This document shows, one piece after another, positions 16,186 through 24,502 of a stretch of DNA of 64,000 nt. The DNA comes from Anaerolineales bacterium UBA5195 (GTDB lineage: Bacteria; Chloroflexota; Anaerolineae; Anaerolineales; Villigracilaceae). Numbering within the stretch: position 1 is the first letter of the stretch; each line of letters opens with the position of its first letter. Below the pieces are notes generated by a model that was given only the letters and a program-made list of their open reading frames with translations, ran no database searches and had not been told where the DNA came from. Both the position numbers and the translations under genes were made by a program. Location of the stretch: the NCBI GenBank assembly GCA_002412925.1, contig DHVZ01000087.1, positions 87,566 through 151,565 of the forward strand. The letters are read 5' to 3'.

Positions 16186-17100
16186 CTATTCAACCTGGAT
16201 GCGGTCCACCTGGATCTGCGAGCCGTTGTAATCAGGTATATCACGGATCAATGTGCCATAAAGATGAACGATCTTGCCGCTCTCGCGTAGCGCCTCGATC
16301 TGGGACTTTACTGCTGGTTCCATTGAATCGATGCCAAAGTAGAGCATCTGCCCCAAATCCTGCCGCACGAAGTAGTCATCAAACTGCGCGCCGGTGCGCT
16401 GCGTACTCTTGATGACGCCCCACCAGTCAGATATCTCTTCTGTGGTGCCTGAGTCTTGTTCTTCAACCTCGATGCGGTTCACCTGAATCTGCGAGCCGTT
16501 GTAGTCAGGAACATTACTGAATAATGTGCCGTAAAGATGAACGATCTTGCCACTCTCGCGCAGGGCCTTGATCTGTGCCTGTACGGCCGGGTCCATGGAA
16601 TCGATGCCAAAGTAGATTATCTGCCCCAGGTCCTGCCGCTCGAAGTAGTCATCATACTGCGCGCCGGACCCCGTCTTCCTGATGACGCCCCACCAGTCAA
16701 ATATCTCTTCTGTGGTACCAGGTGGCATGTAACCGCCACTACCAATTATTTCTGTGCCACCACTTCCTCCTGGGCCACCACCACTTGCTTCTGTAGTTGC
16801 TTCAACGATCATGTCAGGTGTTGGGCTTTTTTGTGCTGCCGGGCCACACTCTCCCCGGAAATAAGCCCACTCGTCACAGGTTTTGCCATCCGGAAAAACA
16901 CATACTCCGGATTGGCTGCCATCGGAAGCCGTTTGAATCTCGAGTTTATTCCCATTCTGCTCGCAATAGACCGAGGCAGGATTTGGCATACCAGCCTGAG
17001 GCATGTCCGTTGCAGCAGGTTCAGGCATTGCCTGAGTCTGGGGCGCGGCGCAGGCTGTCAGCGTCATCAAAATGATTACGAATGTAAAGATATTTTTCAT
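16186..17100 (-). CDS. Lipoprotein with DUF333-like domain and two tandem ~88-residue repeats
   Basis: A 304-residue exported lipoprotein. The N terminus MKNIFTFVIILMTLTAC ends in an LTAC lipobox. Residues about 40-85 (NPASVYCEQNGNKLEI..., with GVCVFPDGKTCDEWAYFRGEC) match the small cysteine-containing DUF333 domain. A Gly/Ser linker leads to two near-identical units, TTEEI.DWWGVI...DYF.RQDLGQ..YFGIDSM.PAV..QI.ALRESGKIVHLYGTL...PDYNGSQIQV.RI.VE, probably OB-like beta domains. AAAGGGA precedes the ATG at 17100; an earlier in-frame start is less likely. Function unknown; cell-surface exposed by prediction. Confidence 0.82.
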   Translation of the reverse strand: MKNIFTFVIILMTLTACAAPQTQAMPEPAATDMPQAGMPNPASVYCEQNGNKLEIQTASDGSQSGVCVFPDGKTCDEWAYFRGECGPAAQKSPTPDMIVEATTEASGGGPGGSGGTEIIGSGGYMPPGTTEEIFDWWGVIRKTGSGAQYDDYFERQDLGQIIYFGIDSMDPAVQAQIKALRESGKIVHLYGTLFSNVPDYNGSQIQVNRIEVEEQDSGTTEEISDWWGVIKSTQRTGAQFDDYFVRQDLGQMLYFGIDSMEPAVKSQIEALRESGKIVHLYGTLIRDIPDYNGSQIQVDRIQVE

Positions 17101-17270
17101 TTTTCCCTTTTTCTGTTGTAGAGAGAAAACCACCAGTCTTGGTGTTTATGGAAACAGTTTATTTTGTGCACCATTTCACACATAGACGCTGGAGAATTAA
17201 AAAAGTTCCTTTCTGTAACCACTCAGCCTGGGCGAATTTGATGTGTTACTACAAAAGTTGCAAAATTTCC

Positions 17271-18062
17271 CTATTCCCGAGGCATCTTTGGTTTCCATTT
17301 GTAAGCTGTCGAATACGCCAGACACCGAAATCCATGTTTAGCGAGGATCGGCTGACTGTCGGGGCTGGCATTCACTTGCAAAAAGCGGAACCCGCACTGA
17401 CTGGCTTCGCGCGCACGTGCCGCCAGCAAGGTGGTGTAAAAGCCGCGATGGCGGTACTCCTTGAGGGTTGATCCGCCCGACAGAGTGGCGAATGAGGTCG
17501 AGAACAGGAAACGAGTCCAGGCGGCGCTGACCACCCGGCCGTCCTGCCAGATTGCGAAAACGCTGAGGTTAGCAGCCTGGTGTTCTAGGTCAATCTTCAT
17601 GCCCCTGGCAAGCCCAGACAGATCCTCGTTCCAAACTTCGCTCTGCATCCGCATGATCTCATCCACGCCCTCAGGGGTGGTGATGCGCTGAACGATAGAA
17701 ACATCTCTCGTCCAATATTCCTCCGGCAGGTCGTCTATGTCCGCCACCATCAGCGCCAAGGGCTCTTTCGCCGTGAAACCATGGGTCAACAACCGCCGCG
17801 GTAGGTCCGCGGGTAGGTCGTAGCTATAATATATCCACTCAAAATCAGTGTTGAGCTCACGGAAGGTATCGATTTGACTTTGAATGGCAACGTCTGCGCT
17901 CTCGGCGGTTAAATCCGACCAGCTGATGAAGCTTCCACCGCTGCCCCCATCCACCGGCGTGTATCGCACCAACTGCGGCAGTACTTGACGCCGCTTGTGC
18001 GTTCTTTCGCACTCGCGCCGGACTTCTTTATCAAAAATGGCCAGTATTTCAGTATTCTCCAT
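17271..18062 (-). CDS. GNAT-family N-acetyltransferase
   Basis: A 263-residue protein whose C-terminal half has GNAT features: VVSAAWTRF, then LSGGSTLKEYRHRGFYTTLLAARAREA (acetyl-CoA loop YRHRGF), and LQVNASPDSQPILAKHGF. The N-terminal half is a divergent partner domain. Substrate unknown. It is separated from neighbours by over 80 bp on both sides, so it may be transcribed alone. Confidence 0.8.
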   Translation of the reverse strand: MENTEILAIFDKEVRRECERTHKRRQVLPQLVRYTPVDGGSGGSFISWSDLTAESADVAIQSQIDTFRELNTDFEWIYYSYDLPADLPRRLLTHGFTAKEPLALMVADIDDLPEEYWTRDVSIVQRITTPEGVDEIMRMQSEVWNEDLSGLARGMKIDLEHQAANLSVFAIWQDGRVVSAAWTRFLFSTSFATLSGGSTLKEYRHRGFYTTLLAARAREASQCGFRFLQVNASPDSQPILAKHGFRCLAYSTAYKWKPKMPRE

Positions 18063-18144
18063 AGACTTTCCTTGGTTTTTATACCTTTATTCGTGAGTGC
18101 TTACATGAAATTCATAGAACAAAGATGCGAGAAAAGATCAGTCT

Positions 18145-18666
18145 TTAAAACCATGTTCTTTGGCGGTATTCTTTATAAACTTCACCATATAATTTTTCCA
18201 AATTCTCATCCTCCAGTTGCCGCCAATATAATATGTTGCCGATGCCGATAAACCCAACACCCAAGCTGATGACCGCGCCATGGAATATCGCCCACCCCAA
18301 AATCCAGAGGATGAATCCTGTATACATGGGATGACGGAGTTTGGAAAACAATCCAGTGGTTACCAGGTGGTTTATATTTTCCAAACCTTTCAGTTGAGCG
18401 AAAGCACCCACTGCCAGACCCATACCCACTATTACTACACCAAGTCCAATCCATCGTACTATGTTAGGGAGGGCGAGACGCCACGAATCCAACCAACCCA
18501 TGTTGAACCAGCTTATCCACATCAGGCACATCACGGCAAAGATCATTGCAAAGACAATCGTACTTTTTGGATTCACCTTCCCTGTTTTTTTGAGTAGCTC
18601 ATAACAGGTGCGGGCTATCAAGCAGCCCAGATAAAGGCTGAGGGAAAAAAGATAATTAGCGCTCAT
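18145..18666 (-). CDS. Isoprenylcysteine methyltransferase-like membrane protein
   Basis: A 173-residue membrane protein with five hydrophobic segments and the family core LVTTGLFSKLRHPMYTGFILW followed by YWRQLEDENLEKLYGEVYKEY, reduced to key residues RHPMY and E..L...YG..Y..Y. This is the ICMT/NnrU/PEMT-like fold, which binds S-adenosylmethionine within the membrane. Bacterial members rarely have known substrates. A second family member lies 170 bp upstream on the same strand. Confidence 0.8.
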   Translation of the reverse strand: MSANYLFSLSLYLGCLIARTCYELLKKTGKVNPKSTIVFAMIFAVMCLMWISWFNMGWLDSWRLALPNIVRWIGLGVVIVGMGLAVGAFAQLKGLENINHLVTTGLFSKLRHPMYTGFILWILGWAIFHGAVISLGVGFIGIGNILYWRQLEDENLEKLYGEVYKEYRQRTWF

Positions 18667-18836
18667 TGATGATCCTTGTTCATGATATTAGATATGGTGA
18701 GTTGCCAAATAGTTTATGTTATGCCCTTCGGGATATAGGTGGGCGGGCGTGGATTATGTTTGGGATGTAGAAAAACTTGAAGCTAGATATTGGATGCGGA
18801 CTTTCCACACAAGTGCTGTATGCGGTTAGGCGTAAT

Positions 18837-19406
18837 CTAATAGATCATTGGAATTAATCTTTTTGTCCGTTTTTGATAATTCAAGTAATCTTCTCCCAGT
18901 TGTTCAAGCATAAATCTTTCTTCCACTTTTATTCGGTAGAGATATCCAAGAGTAACAGGGATCATCATGACTAGAATTGATAACCAATTGGATATTGAAA
19001 TTGAAATTCCAAAGAAAATAATTAATTGCCCGAGATATCCGGGATGTCTGATGAATTTGTACAAGCCTGTTTCAATTATTTTATGGTTTTCCACCTTTGC
19101 AACTGAATACGTAAAATATTGGTTCAAAGTCAGGATGGAATGAATTCTAATTACAAACCCTATCACTACCAATGCCATACCAATTGCAAAAAAAGTGTTC
19201 CAATCATAAATCCTGCCGATTTTCATCGCACCGATTGAAAATGACAGGAAATAGCCAAGTGTAATGAGACCATATAACCACCATAAACTGCTTTTATCAC
19301 CCGAAGTGGCAACCTTGCTTTTATTTCTCTGTCGCAAATTCATAAAAACTTCAAAAAATCCGTACAAGTATGAGACGGCGATAATACTTATTATTTTTGG
19401 TTCCAT
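18837..19406 (-). CDS. Isoprenylcysteine methyltransferase-like membrane protein
   Basis: A 189-residue protein with several membrane helices and the ICMT signature KIIETGLYKFIRHPGYLGQLI and EERFMLEQLGEDYLNYQKRTKRL, in short RHPGY and E......G.DY..Y. GGGAGAGAACC stands right before the ATG at 19406, which fixes the start over an upstream ATG. It is only distantly similar to the neighbouring family member. Likely SAM-dependent methylation of a lipid-like or small substrate; unknown which. Confidence 0.8.
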   Translation of the reverse strand: MEPKIISIIAVSYLYGFFEVFMNLRQRNKSKVATSGDKSSLWWLYGLITLGYFLSFSIGAMKIGRIYDWNTFFAIGMALVVIGFVIRIHSILTLNQYFTYSVAKVENHKIIETGLYKFIRHPGYLGQLIIFFGISISISNWLSILVMMIPVTLGYLYRIKVEERFMLEQLGEDYLNYQKRTKRLIPMIY

Positions 19407-19469
19407 GGTTCTCTCTCCCATTTCTGTTGGGTCTGCCCCCACTAATGAGGCAGGTTATCTTCTGCCTTA

Positions 19470-20447
19470 TCACTCCAGTGTGATGACCACTTTTCCCTTG
19501 GGATGCACTTTTTCATAATACTGGAAAGCCTCTGCAGTCTTGCTTAAAGGATAACATCCATCGATCACAGGTACGACCTTTCCAGTTTCAAGGAGTTCTT
19601 TCATAAAGATCAAATCCTTTTGGCTTTGCACCAGCGACGCGACATACGTTTTCTGGTTCCCAGCCTTTGAATTCCGTCATCCCTGGAGCGCAGCCTGGAA
19701 GAGTTGAAGCATGGAACCTCCAGCGACGACATAGATTCCCTCAGGACTTAATGCGCGCAGGTAATTTGAAATCGGATGATATCCGTTCACAGCCAGGATC
19801 AGGTCGTACTGCTGCCCGTTTTGGGTGAAATCCTCCACCATATAATCGATGACATGATCTGCCCCAAGGGAACGCATCATTTCCAGGTTCCTCGTGCTGC
19901 ACACCGCGGTGACTTCTGCGCCAAATGCTTTGGCAATCTGCACGGCAAAAGTTCCGACACCGCCCGATGCGCCATTAATCAAAACCTTTTGCCCTGCTTG
20001 AATGTTGCCGTTGTCGCGCAGACCCTGCAAGGCAGTCAGCGCCGCTACAGGTACAGCCGCAGCCTGTTCGAACGTGAGGTTGGCAGGTTTCAGTGTGATT
20101 GCTTTTTCATTGGCGCAGACATACTCAGCGAAAGTACCTCGACCGGTTGCGCTGGGCAAGTACCCAAAAACATCATCGTCTGGCTTAAACTGCTTGACAT
20201 ACCTGCCAATCGCCTCGACCCGCCCGGCAACATCAGCCCCGAGTATCTTGTTTTTAGGTTGCAGAAAGCCTCCCGGCACTAGGCGGATAAAGACCGGATT
20301 TGCTTGCATCATACGCCAGTCACGCGAATTGATGGAGGCTGCATGAATTTTGATCAGTACTTCATTATCTTGGGGAGCGGGTTTTGCCACCTCCTGGAGC
20401 TGAAGAACATCCGGTGAACCGTATTTTGTGCACACAATTGCTTTCAT
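19470..20447 (-). pseudogene. NAD(P)H quinone oxidoreductase (zinc-less MDR), interrupted by in-frame TGA
   Basis: The frame starts MKAIVCTKYGSPDVLQLQEV and runs through the NADPH site NGASGGVGTFAVQIAKAFGAEV to ...QLFQAALQG, where TGA stops it at 19677-19679. The same frame then continues without shift for 68 codons (RNSKAGNQK...KDLIFMKELLETGKVVPVIDGCYPL...GKVVITLE) to a normal TGA at 19470. The combined 325 codons match the usual length of this family and its downstream neighbour. One base change (for example TGG to TGA) explains it. Start overlaps the stop of the upstream paralogue as ATGA. The 256-residue truncated form would lack the closing strand region. Confidence 0.8.
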
Positions 20448-21388
20448 GAGTGTTCCTCCAAAGTGATGACGACATTTCCCTTTTTGTGCCCTTTTTCGAC
20501 ATACCCGTGAGCTTCGGCCATCTGTTCCAACGGATAGAGTCTATCAATGACCGGTTTTATCTTTCCCGCTTCAACCAGCTCTTTGAGTAAGATTAAATCT
20601 TCAATATGTATCTTTGGCGTCCCCTCATCGACTGATATGTATTTCCCGGCCGGAGTTAGCGCTTTTTTGTACTGTAGTTTTGAGCTATATCTTTTTCCAA
20701 CGGCATCAAAGATAAAATCATAAGATTCTACTCTATTCGTAAAATCCTCTTTTGTGTAATCGATTACCTTATCGGCTCCCAAAGATTTCACCAATTCTAA
20801 ATTCGCAGTGCTGCACACCCCGGTAACTTCCGCCCCATAGTACTTGGCAAGCTGTACCGCAAAAGTACCCACCCCTCCAGAAGCTCCATAGATAAGAACT
20901 TTTTGTCCCTTCTGGATATTTCCTTTTCTAATAAAATACAATGCTAAAGTTCCTCTGGAAGGGACAGATGCAGCTTCCTCGTAACTTGCATTAGTGGGTT
21001 TTATTGCCACCAAACCATCATCAGGCATAAACAATCCGTCTTCGCGCATACAAGTGTACTCGGCATAAGCACCAAATTTTCTCCCGGTAAATGCGAAAAC
21101 CTGGTCGCCTTTTTTAAATCGTTTAATATCTTTGCCTATTGCTTCAATTTCTCCGGCTAACTCAAGCCCCAATATTGATCTTCTTGGTCTTCTGAAACCA
21201 ACAAATATTCGCATTGGGATCCAAAGTAATATATTTACTTTACCACTTCGAACTATACAGTCCGAGACTGTTACTGCTGACGCATGAATCTTTATCAGTA
21301 CTTCATTATCTTTTGGAGTAGGTTTTTCTACTTCCTTGATTTGTAGGACTTCCGGCGGTCCGTATTTAGTGCATACAATCGCTTTCAT
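20444..21388 (-). CDS. NAD(P)H quinone oxidoreductase-type medium-chain dehydrogenase
   Basis: A 314-residue zinc-less MDR protein beginning MKAIVCTKYGPPEVLQIKEVE. It has a GroES-like N-terminal domain and a Rossmann domain with IYGASGGVGTFAVQLAKYYGAEV and SLGADKVIDYTKEDF. The reaction is probably NADPH-dependent reduction of a quinone or enone. GGAAAGG lies ahead of the ATG at 21388; the 17 codons upstream are not needed. It is 38 bp downstream of a DUF4386 gene and coupled (ATGA) to an interrupted paralogue, so the pair is a tandem duplication. Confidence 0.9.
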   Translation of the reverse strand: MKAIVCTKYGPPEVLQIKEVEKPTPKDNEVLIKIHASAVTVSDCIVRSGKVNILLWIPMRIFVGFRRPRRSILGLELAGEIEAIGKDIKRFKKGDQVFAFTGRKFGAYAEYTCMREDGLFMPDDGLVAIKPTNASYEEAASVPSRGTLALYFIRKGNIQKGQKVLIYGASGGVGTFAVQLAKYYGAEVTGVCSTANLELVKSLGADKVIDYTKEDFTNRVESYDFIFDAVGKRYSSKLQYKKALTPAGKYISVDEGTPKIHIEDLILLKELVEAGKIKPVIDRLYPLEQMAEAHGYVEKGHKKGNVVITLEEHS

Positions 21389-21425
21389 TTTTGTACCTTT
21401 CCTTTTTACTTGATAGTATTCATTT

Positions 21426-22121
21426 TTATTTCTGACCATCAGCTGGAGTTGGTTCCTGATCCTTTACACCCTTAATCAAAAGCCACAAAGTAAGAGAGAG
21501 TTCCGCAATAAAACTAACCGCCATAAATGGGACCGATATTACTTCGTAGCCCGGTAAAAGGAAAAACTGAAAAACACATATCAGAAGACCAAAACCATCA
21601 ACGATCAACAGTAAGCCCAAGATTTTTGGAAGAAAGCCCGACTTGAAAACCAGATTACCAAGAGGAAAGAGCCAGATGCCATAGGGTATCTGGGCGGTAA
21701 TAGCCCCAGATTTGCGTAAATTGACGAATAACATCGCTTGCGCTTGCAGCTGATCTGGCTGGAATACTTTCAAATAATCAGCTCCGCTCAGAAGCAGCAG
21801 GCTGGCAAATAGATTAAGCGTACTAAAACACCATATAGCAAAACCACCCAGGTTTAATAACAGGAACAGTAAAGCCATGTTTTTGTCCACCGGTTTTAAT
21901 AACACGTACAAATACCAGGCCGCCAAAAGAAAAAATACAACTGAGAATAGACTGATTACAAAACCGATACGAAATTGCGATTCATGAGCCATTATGTGAT
22001 TGACCGTTACTGGGGCATCCACGAATACAAAGTGACCAAACATATTTGCAATGATCGAAGTTGCAAAATACATGAAATAGTGGAACCCTGCCATTCTTGC
22101 GGTCTTGTTGATTGAATTCAT
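21426..22121 (-). CDS. DUF4386-type membrane protein
   Basis: A 231-residue protein starting MNSINKTARMAGFHYFMYF with six to seven membrane helices. MNSINKTARMAGF and the SGADYLKVFQPDQLQAQAM motif are shared with the 23280-23969 paralogue and match the DUF4386 family. Role unknown; such proteins recur near MalT-like regulators and quinone oxidoreductases in this window. GGAGAT precedes the ATG. Confidence 0.8.
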   Translation of the reverse strand: MNSINKTARMAGFHYFMYFATSIIANMFGHFVFVDAPVTVNHIMAHESQFRIGFVISLFSVVFFLLAAWYLYVLLKPVDKNMALLFLLLNLGGFAIWCFSTLNLFASLLLLSGADYLKVFQPDQLQAQAMLFVNLRKSGAITAQIPYGIWLFPLGNLVFKSGFLPKILGLLLIVDGFGLLICVFQFFLLPGYEVISVPFMAVSFIAELSLTLWLLIKGVKDQEPTPADGQK

Positions 22122-22151
22122 TTTTTATCTCCTTTGAATGCGCGCACACAA

Positions 22152-22607
22152 TTAGGCTGACCTGTACAGCCTTTTGTAAAGATAGCCAATACCTATTCCA
22201 AGAGCAAGAAACCTTGGCACGTTCATGCCTGTGTCAATCAAAAGGTAGACAGAGGCATTGTTTGGATCAACAAGAGTTGAAAGGAATTCGATCATGAACA
22301 TGGCGACAAAGCTAAGGATCAATGCCTTTAAGATGGGATTTTTTGTTGGAATCCTATCAAAGAAACGAAGCAGGAAATAACTGACGCAGCATCCGATCAT
22401 CAGACCGCCAACCAAAGCTTCAACAAGAGCCAGTGGAATATATGAAATCGAGAAAGCAGCTCTATACTCCGCAGCGATGGGAGACACTGAGATTGCGAAG
22501 TCAGTTATCCAGAAAGCTGCGCCTCCCGCTCCATCTAACTTAAGCAGTTTCTTGTAGAACTCACGTGATGTCTGCCGCTTGGTTCGAGCTGTGGCCTGGG
22601 TTTCCAT
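22152..22607 (-). CDS. Four-helix membrane protein (paralogue of next gene)
   Basis: A 151-residue membrane protein, start METQATARTKRQ at 22607 after GGTGGA. It has four hydrophobic segments, with shared motifs SPIAAEYRAAFS, LMIGCCVSYFLLRFFDRIPTKNPILK in part, and FLALGIGIGYLYKRLY at the end. The adjacent upstream gene repeats all of these, so the two are tandem duplicates about 10 bp apart. Family not recognised. Confidence 0.75.
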   Translation of the reverse strand: METQATARTKRQTSREFYKKLLKLDGAGGAAFWITDFAISVSPIAAEYRAAFSISYIPLALVEALVGGLMIGCCVSYFLLRFFDRIPTKNPILKALILSFVAMFMIEFLSTLVDPNNASVYLLIDTGMNVPRFLALGIGIGYLYKRLYRSA

Positions 22608-22617
22608 GGTTGTCCAC

Positions 22618-23100
22618 CTATTCCGCCTGAGCAGACTTGGAAGCATTTGCGGATGGATCGGATCCTTTGTACAGCCGTCTGTATAGATAGCCAATACCTA
22701 TTCCAAGAAAGAGAAACCTTGGTGCGTCAAGCAGTATGCCGATGAGAAAGTAATGCAAGACATCACGCTGCCCAAGAAAACTATGGGGAACCAGGGTCAG
22801 GATTGTGGCAATGACTAGGGCGATGAGGCTTATTATCACGGATTTTAGAATTGGATTCTTTGTTGGAATCTTGTCAAAAAAACGAAGCAAAGCATAACTG
22901 ACGCAGCCTCCGATCATCAAACCAGCAGGCAAAGAAGCAACCCAAACCGTTTGAATATTCGCTTTTGAAAAGGCAGATCTATACTCAGCTGCGATGGGAA
23001 GCAGGGAAATTGCGATGGTAGTTACCCAGAATACTACTCCGCCCCCAAGAGTTAGTATGAACAGCTTCTTTGAAAGGCTGGTCGAACCTTTTTTTAACAT
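22618..23100 (-). CDS. Four-helix membrane protein (paralogue of previous gene)
   Basis: A 160-residue membrane protein with LPIAAEYRSAFS, IGGCVSYALLRFFDKIPTKN and FLFLGIGIGYLYRRLYKG, matching its downstream neighbour. About half of all positions appear identical. The pair is bracketed by the two DUF4386 paralogues, giving a mirrored set of four membrane-protein genes. Function unknown. Confidence 0.75.
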   Translation of the reverse strand: MLKKGSTSLSKKLFILTLGGGVVFWVTTIAISLLPIAAEYRSAFSKANIQTVWVASLPAGLMIGGCVSYALLRFFDKIPTKNPILKSVIISLIALVIATILTLVPHSFLGQRDVLHYFLIGILLDAPRFLFLGIGIGYLYRRLYKGSDPSANASKSAQAE

Positions 23101-23279
23101 TTGGCTTTCTCCTTGTGGTGTGTTGTGTCCGCTTTATTAGGTCTATTCCACGAGCAAAACATGGTGTTGAGCGGGGAGGAGGTTAGGGAGGATCTTCAGC
23201 CCTCCCCTTCCCCCCGATAGTGCAAATCTATGTCATGTTCAAGACCTAGTTCGTCGCTGGTCTCGCAACCAGCCTCAAC

Positions 23280-23969
23280 TCATGCTGGTTTTTGATCCTT
23301 TGCACCCATGATCAGAAGCCACAACATGAGTGAAAATTCCCCAATAAAACCAACCGCAGAACTCAGGTAAAACAGAACTAAGTTGCCCGGGAAAAAGAAG
23401 AACTGAATTGGAAACAAAAGCCAGCCAAAACATTCAACCATCAACACGATGCCCAAAATTCTGGGAAGGAAGCCGGACTTGAAAACAAGATAACCCAGCG
23501 GAAAGAGCCAGGCGCTAAAGAATATCTGGGAGACCCCTGAGAACCCATTTTTGTAGATATACAGGCATGCCATGGACAGGGCTTGCAGTTGATTGGACTG
23601 GAATACTTTCAAGTAATCAGCGCCACTCAAAAGAAGCTGGCTGGCAATTAGAAAAAGATCACTAAAACACCATACGGCGACACCGCCCAGGTTCAATAAC
23701 AGGAACAGCAAAGCGATGTTCTTATTGACCGGCTTCAGCAACACGGACAAAGCCCAGGCCGTCAAAAGGAAAAGCAGCGCACCAACCAGATCGACCACAA
23801 AGCCGATCCGGAATTGCAACGCAGATGCCATGATGTTCCTGGCGGTTGTGGCGGCATCTCCCAGGACAATCAGTTTGGAGCGCACCCCCACATCTGCGAA
23901 GATGGAAACCACCATGTAAATGAGATACAGGAACCCTGCCATTCTTGCGGTCTTATTGATTGAATTCAT
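23280..23969 (-). CDS. DUF4386-type membrane protein (paralogue)
   Basis: A 229-residue membrane protein beginning MNSINKTARMAGFLYLIYM, with the same six to seven helices and LSGADYLKVFQSNQLQAL segment as the gene at 21426-22121. Clean GGAGAT ribosome site. It is the second structural gene after the MalT-like regulator at 24.5-27.3 kb, following the small DQAAL protein by 57 bp, and is probably under that regulator. Confidence 0.8.
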   Translation of the reverse strand: MNSINKTARMAGFLYLIYMVVSIFADVGVRSKLIVLGDAATTARNIMASALQFRIGFVVDLVGALLFLLTAWALSVLLKPVNKNIALLFLLLNLGGVAVWCFSDLFLIASQLLLSGADYLKVFQSNQLQALSMACLYIYKNGFSGVSQIFFSAWLFPLGYLVFKSGFLPRILGIVLMVECFGWLLFPIQFFFFPGNLVLFYLSSAVGFIGEFSLMLWLLIMGAKDQKPA

Positions 23970-24025
23970 TTTTTATCTCCTTTTATTGTGATTGATTTTG
24001 GCGTAAACAAGATGCTCACGCCAAT

Positions 24026-24322
24026 TTACGATTTGACATCTGACACATCTGCCTGGCTTATCCCAAGAGTAGTCGAGGGCCCGGGTTTGACAGGACAGAC
24101 CGAGACCAATGGCATTCCTAAATCACGCACTTTTTTGAGCAGGCCATAAAGCGCGGCCTGGTCAACCACCGGGCCGGTTAGAAGAGTATCGCCATCCTCT
24201 TCCAGCGTGACGGTCAGGCCTCCAAACCAGTCTGTCCATTGGCTGTCCAGATGGCCCTTGAGCCTGATCTGATAGATCACGGTTTGACTTGGAGTCGGTT
24301 TTGGTTCGAGTTTGTTTGACAT
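24026..24322 (-). CDS. Small DQAAL-motif protein, unnamed family (copy 1)
   Basis: A 98-residue soluble protein. The core reads YQIRLKGHLDSQWTDWFGGL, then a variable loop, then GPVVDQAALYGLLKKVRDLG and LVSV. The same plan appears at 46893-47099, at 54769-55002 and in a remnant at 53470-53613: a beta-strand, GxLDxxWxxWFxG, strands ending in DQAALxGxLxxxRDLGL, and a last strand. ACAAGGTG precedes the ATG at 24322. It is the first gene after a MalT-like regulator, as is copy 2. I know of no function; a fold resembling small ACT- or GYD-like alpha/beta domains is a guess. Confidence 0.75.
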   Translation of the reverse strand: MSNKLEPKPTPSQTVIYQIRLKGHLDSQWTDWFGGLTVTLEEDGDTLLTGPVVDQAALYGLLKKVRDLGMPLVSVCPVKPGPSTTLGISQADVSDVKS

Positions 24323-24502
24323 CACCTTGTACCTTTTGTGGCCGGTCATTCCAGTCCGTGCCACTTGCTCAAGATCCCGTTCTCTGCACGGGAATGTACA
24401 AGGATAATATGCCCCACACAGTGTTAACGAACAGACACTTTAGTGTTGGTTATGGGTGTTCTATTTGGTTGTTGAAGGGGAAATGTTGAGGAAAACGGAT
24501 AC

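Noticed and set aside
19470..20447. UGA reassigned to tryptophan throughout the genome
   Set aside because: Several intact genes end at TGA and their Trp codons are TGG, so the interrupted reductase is a local event.
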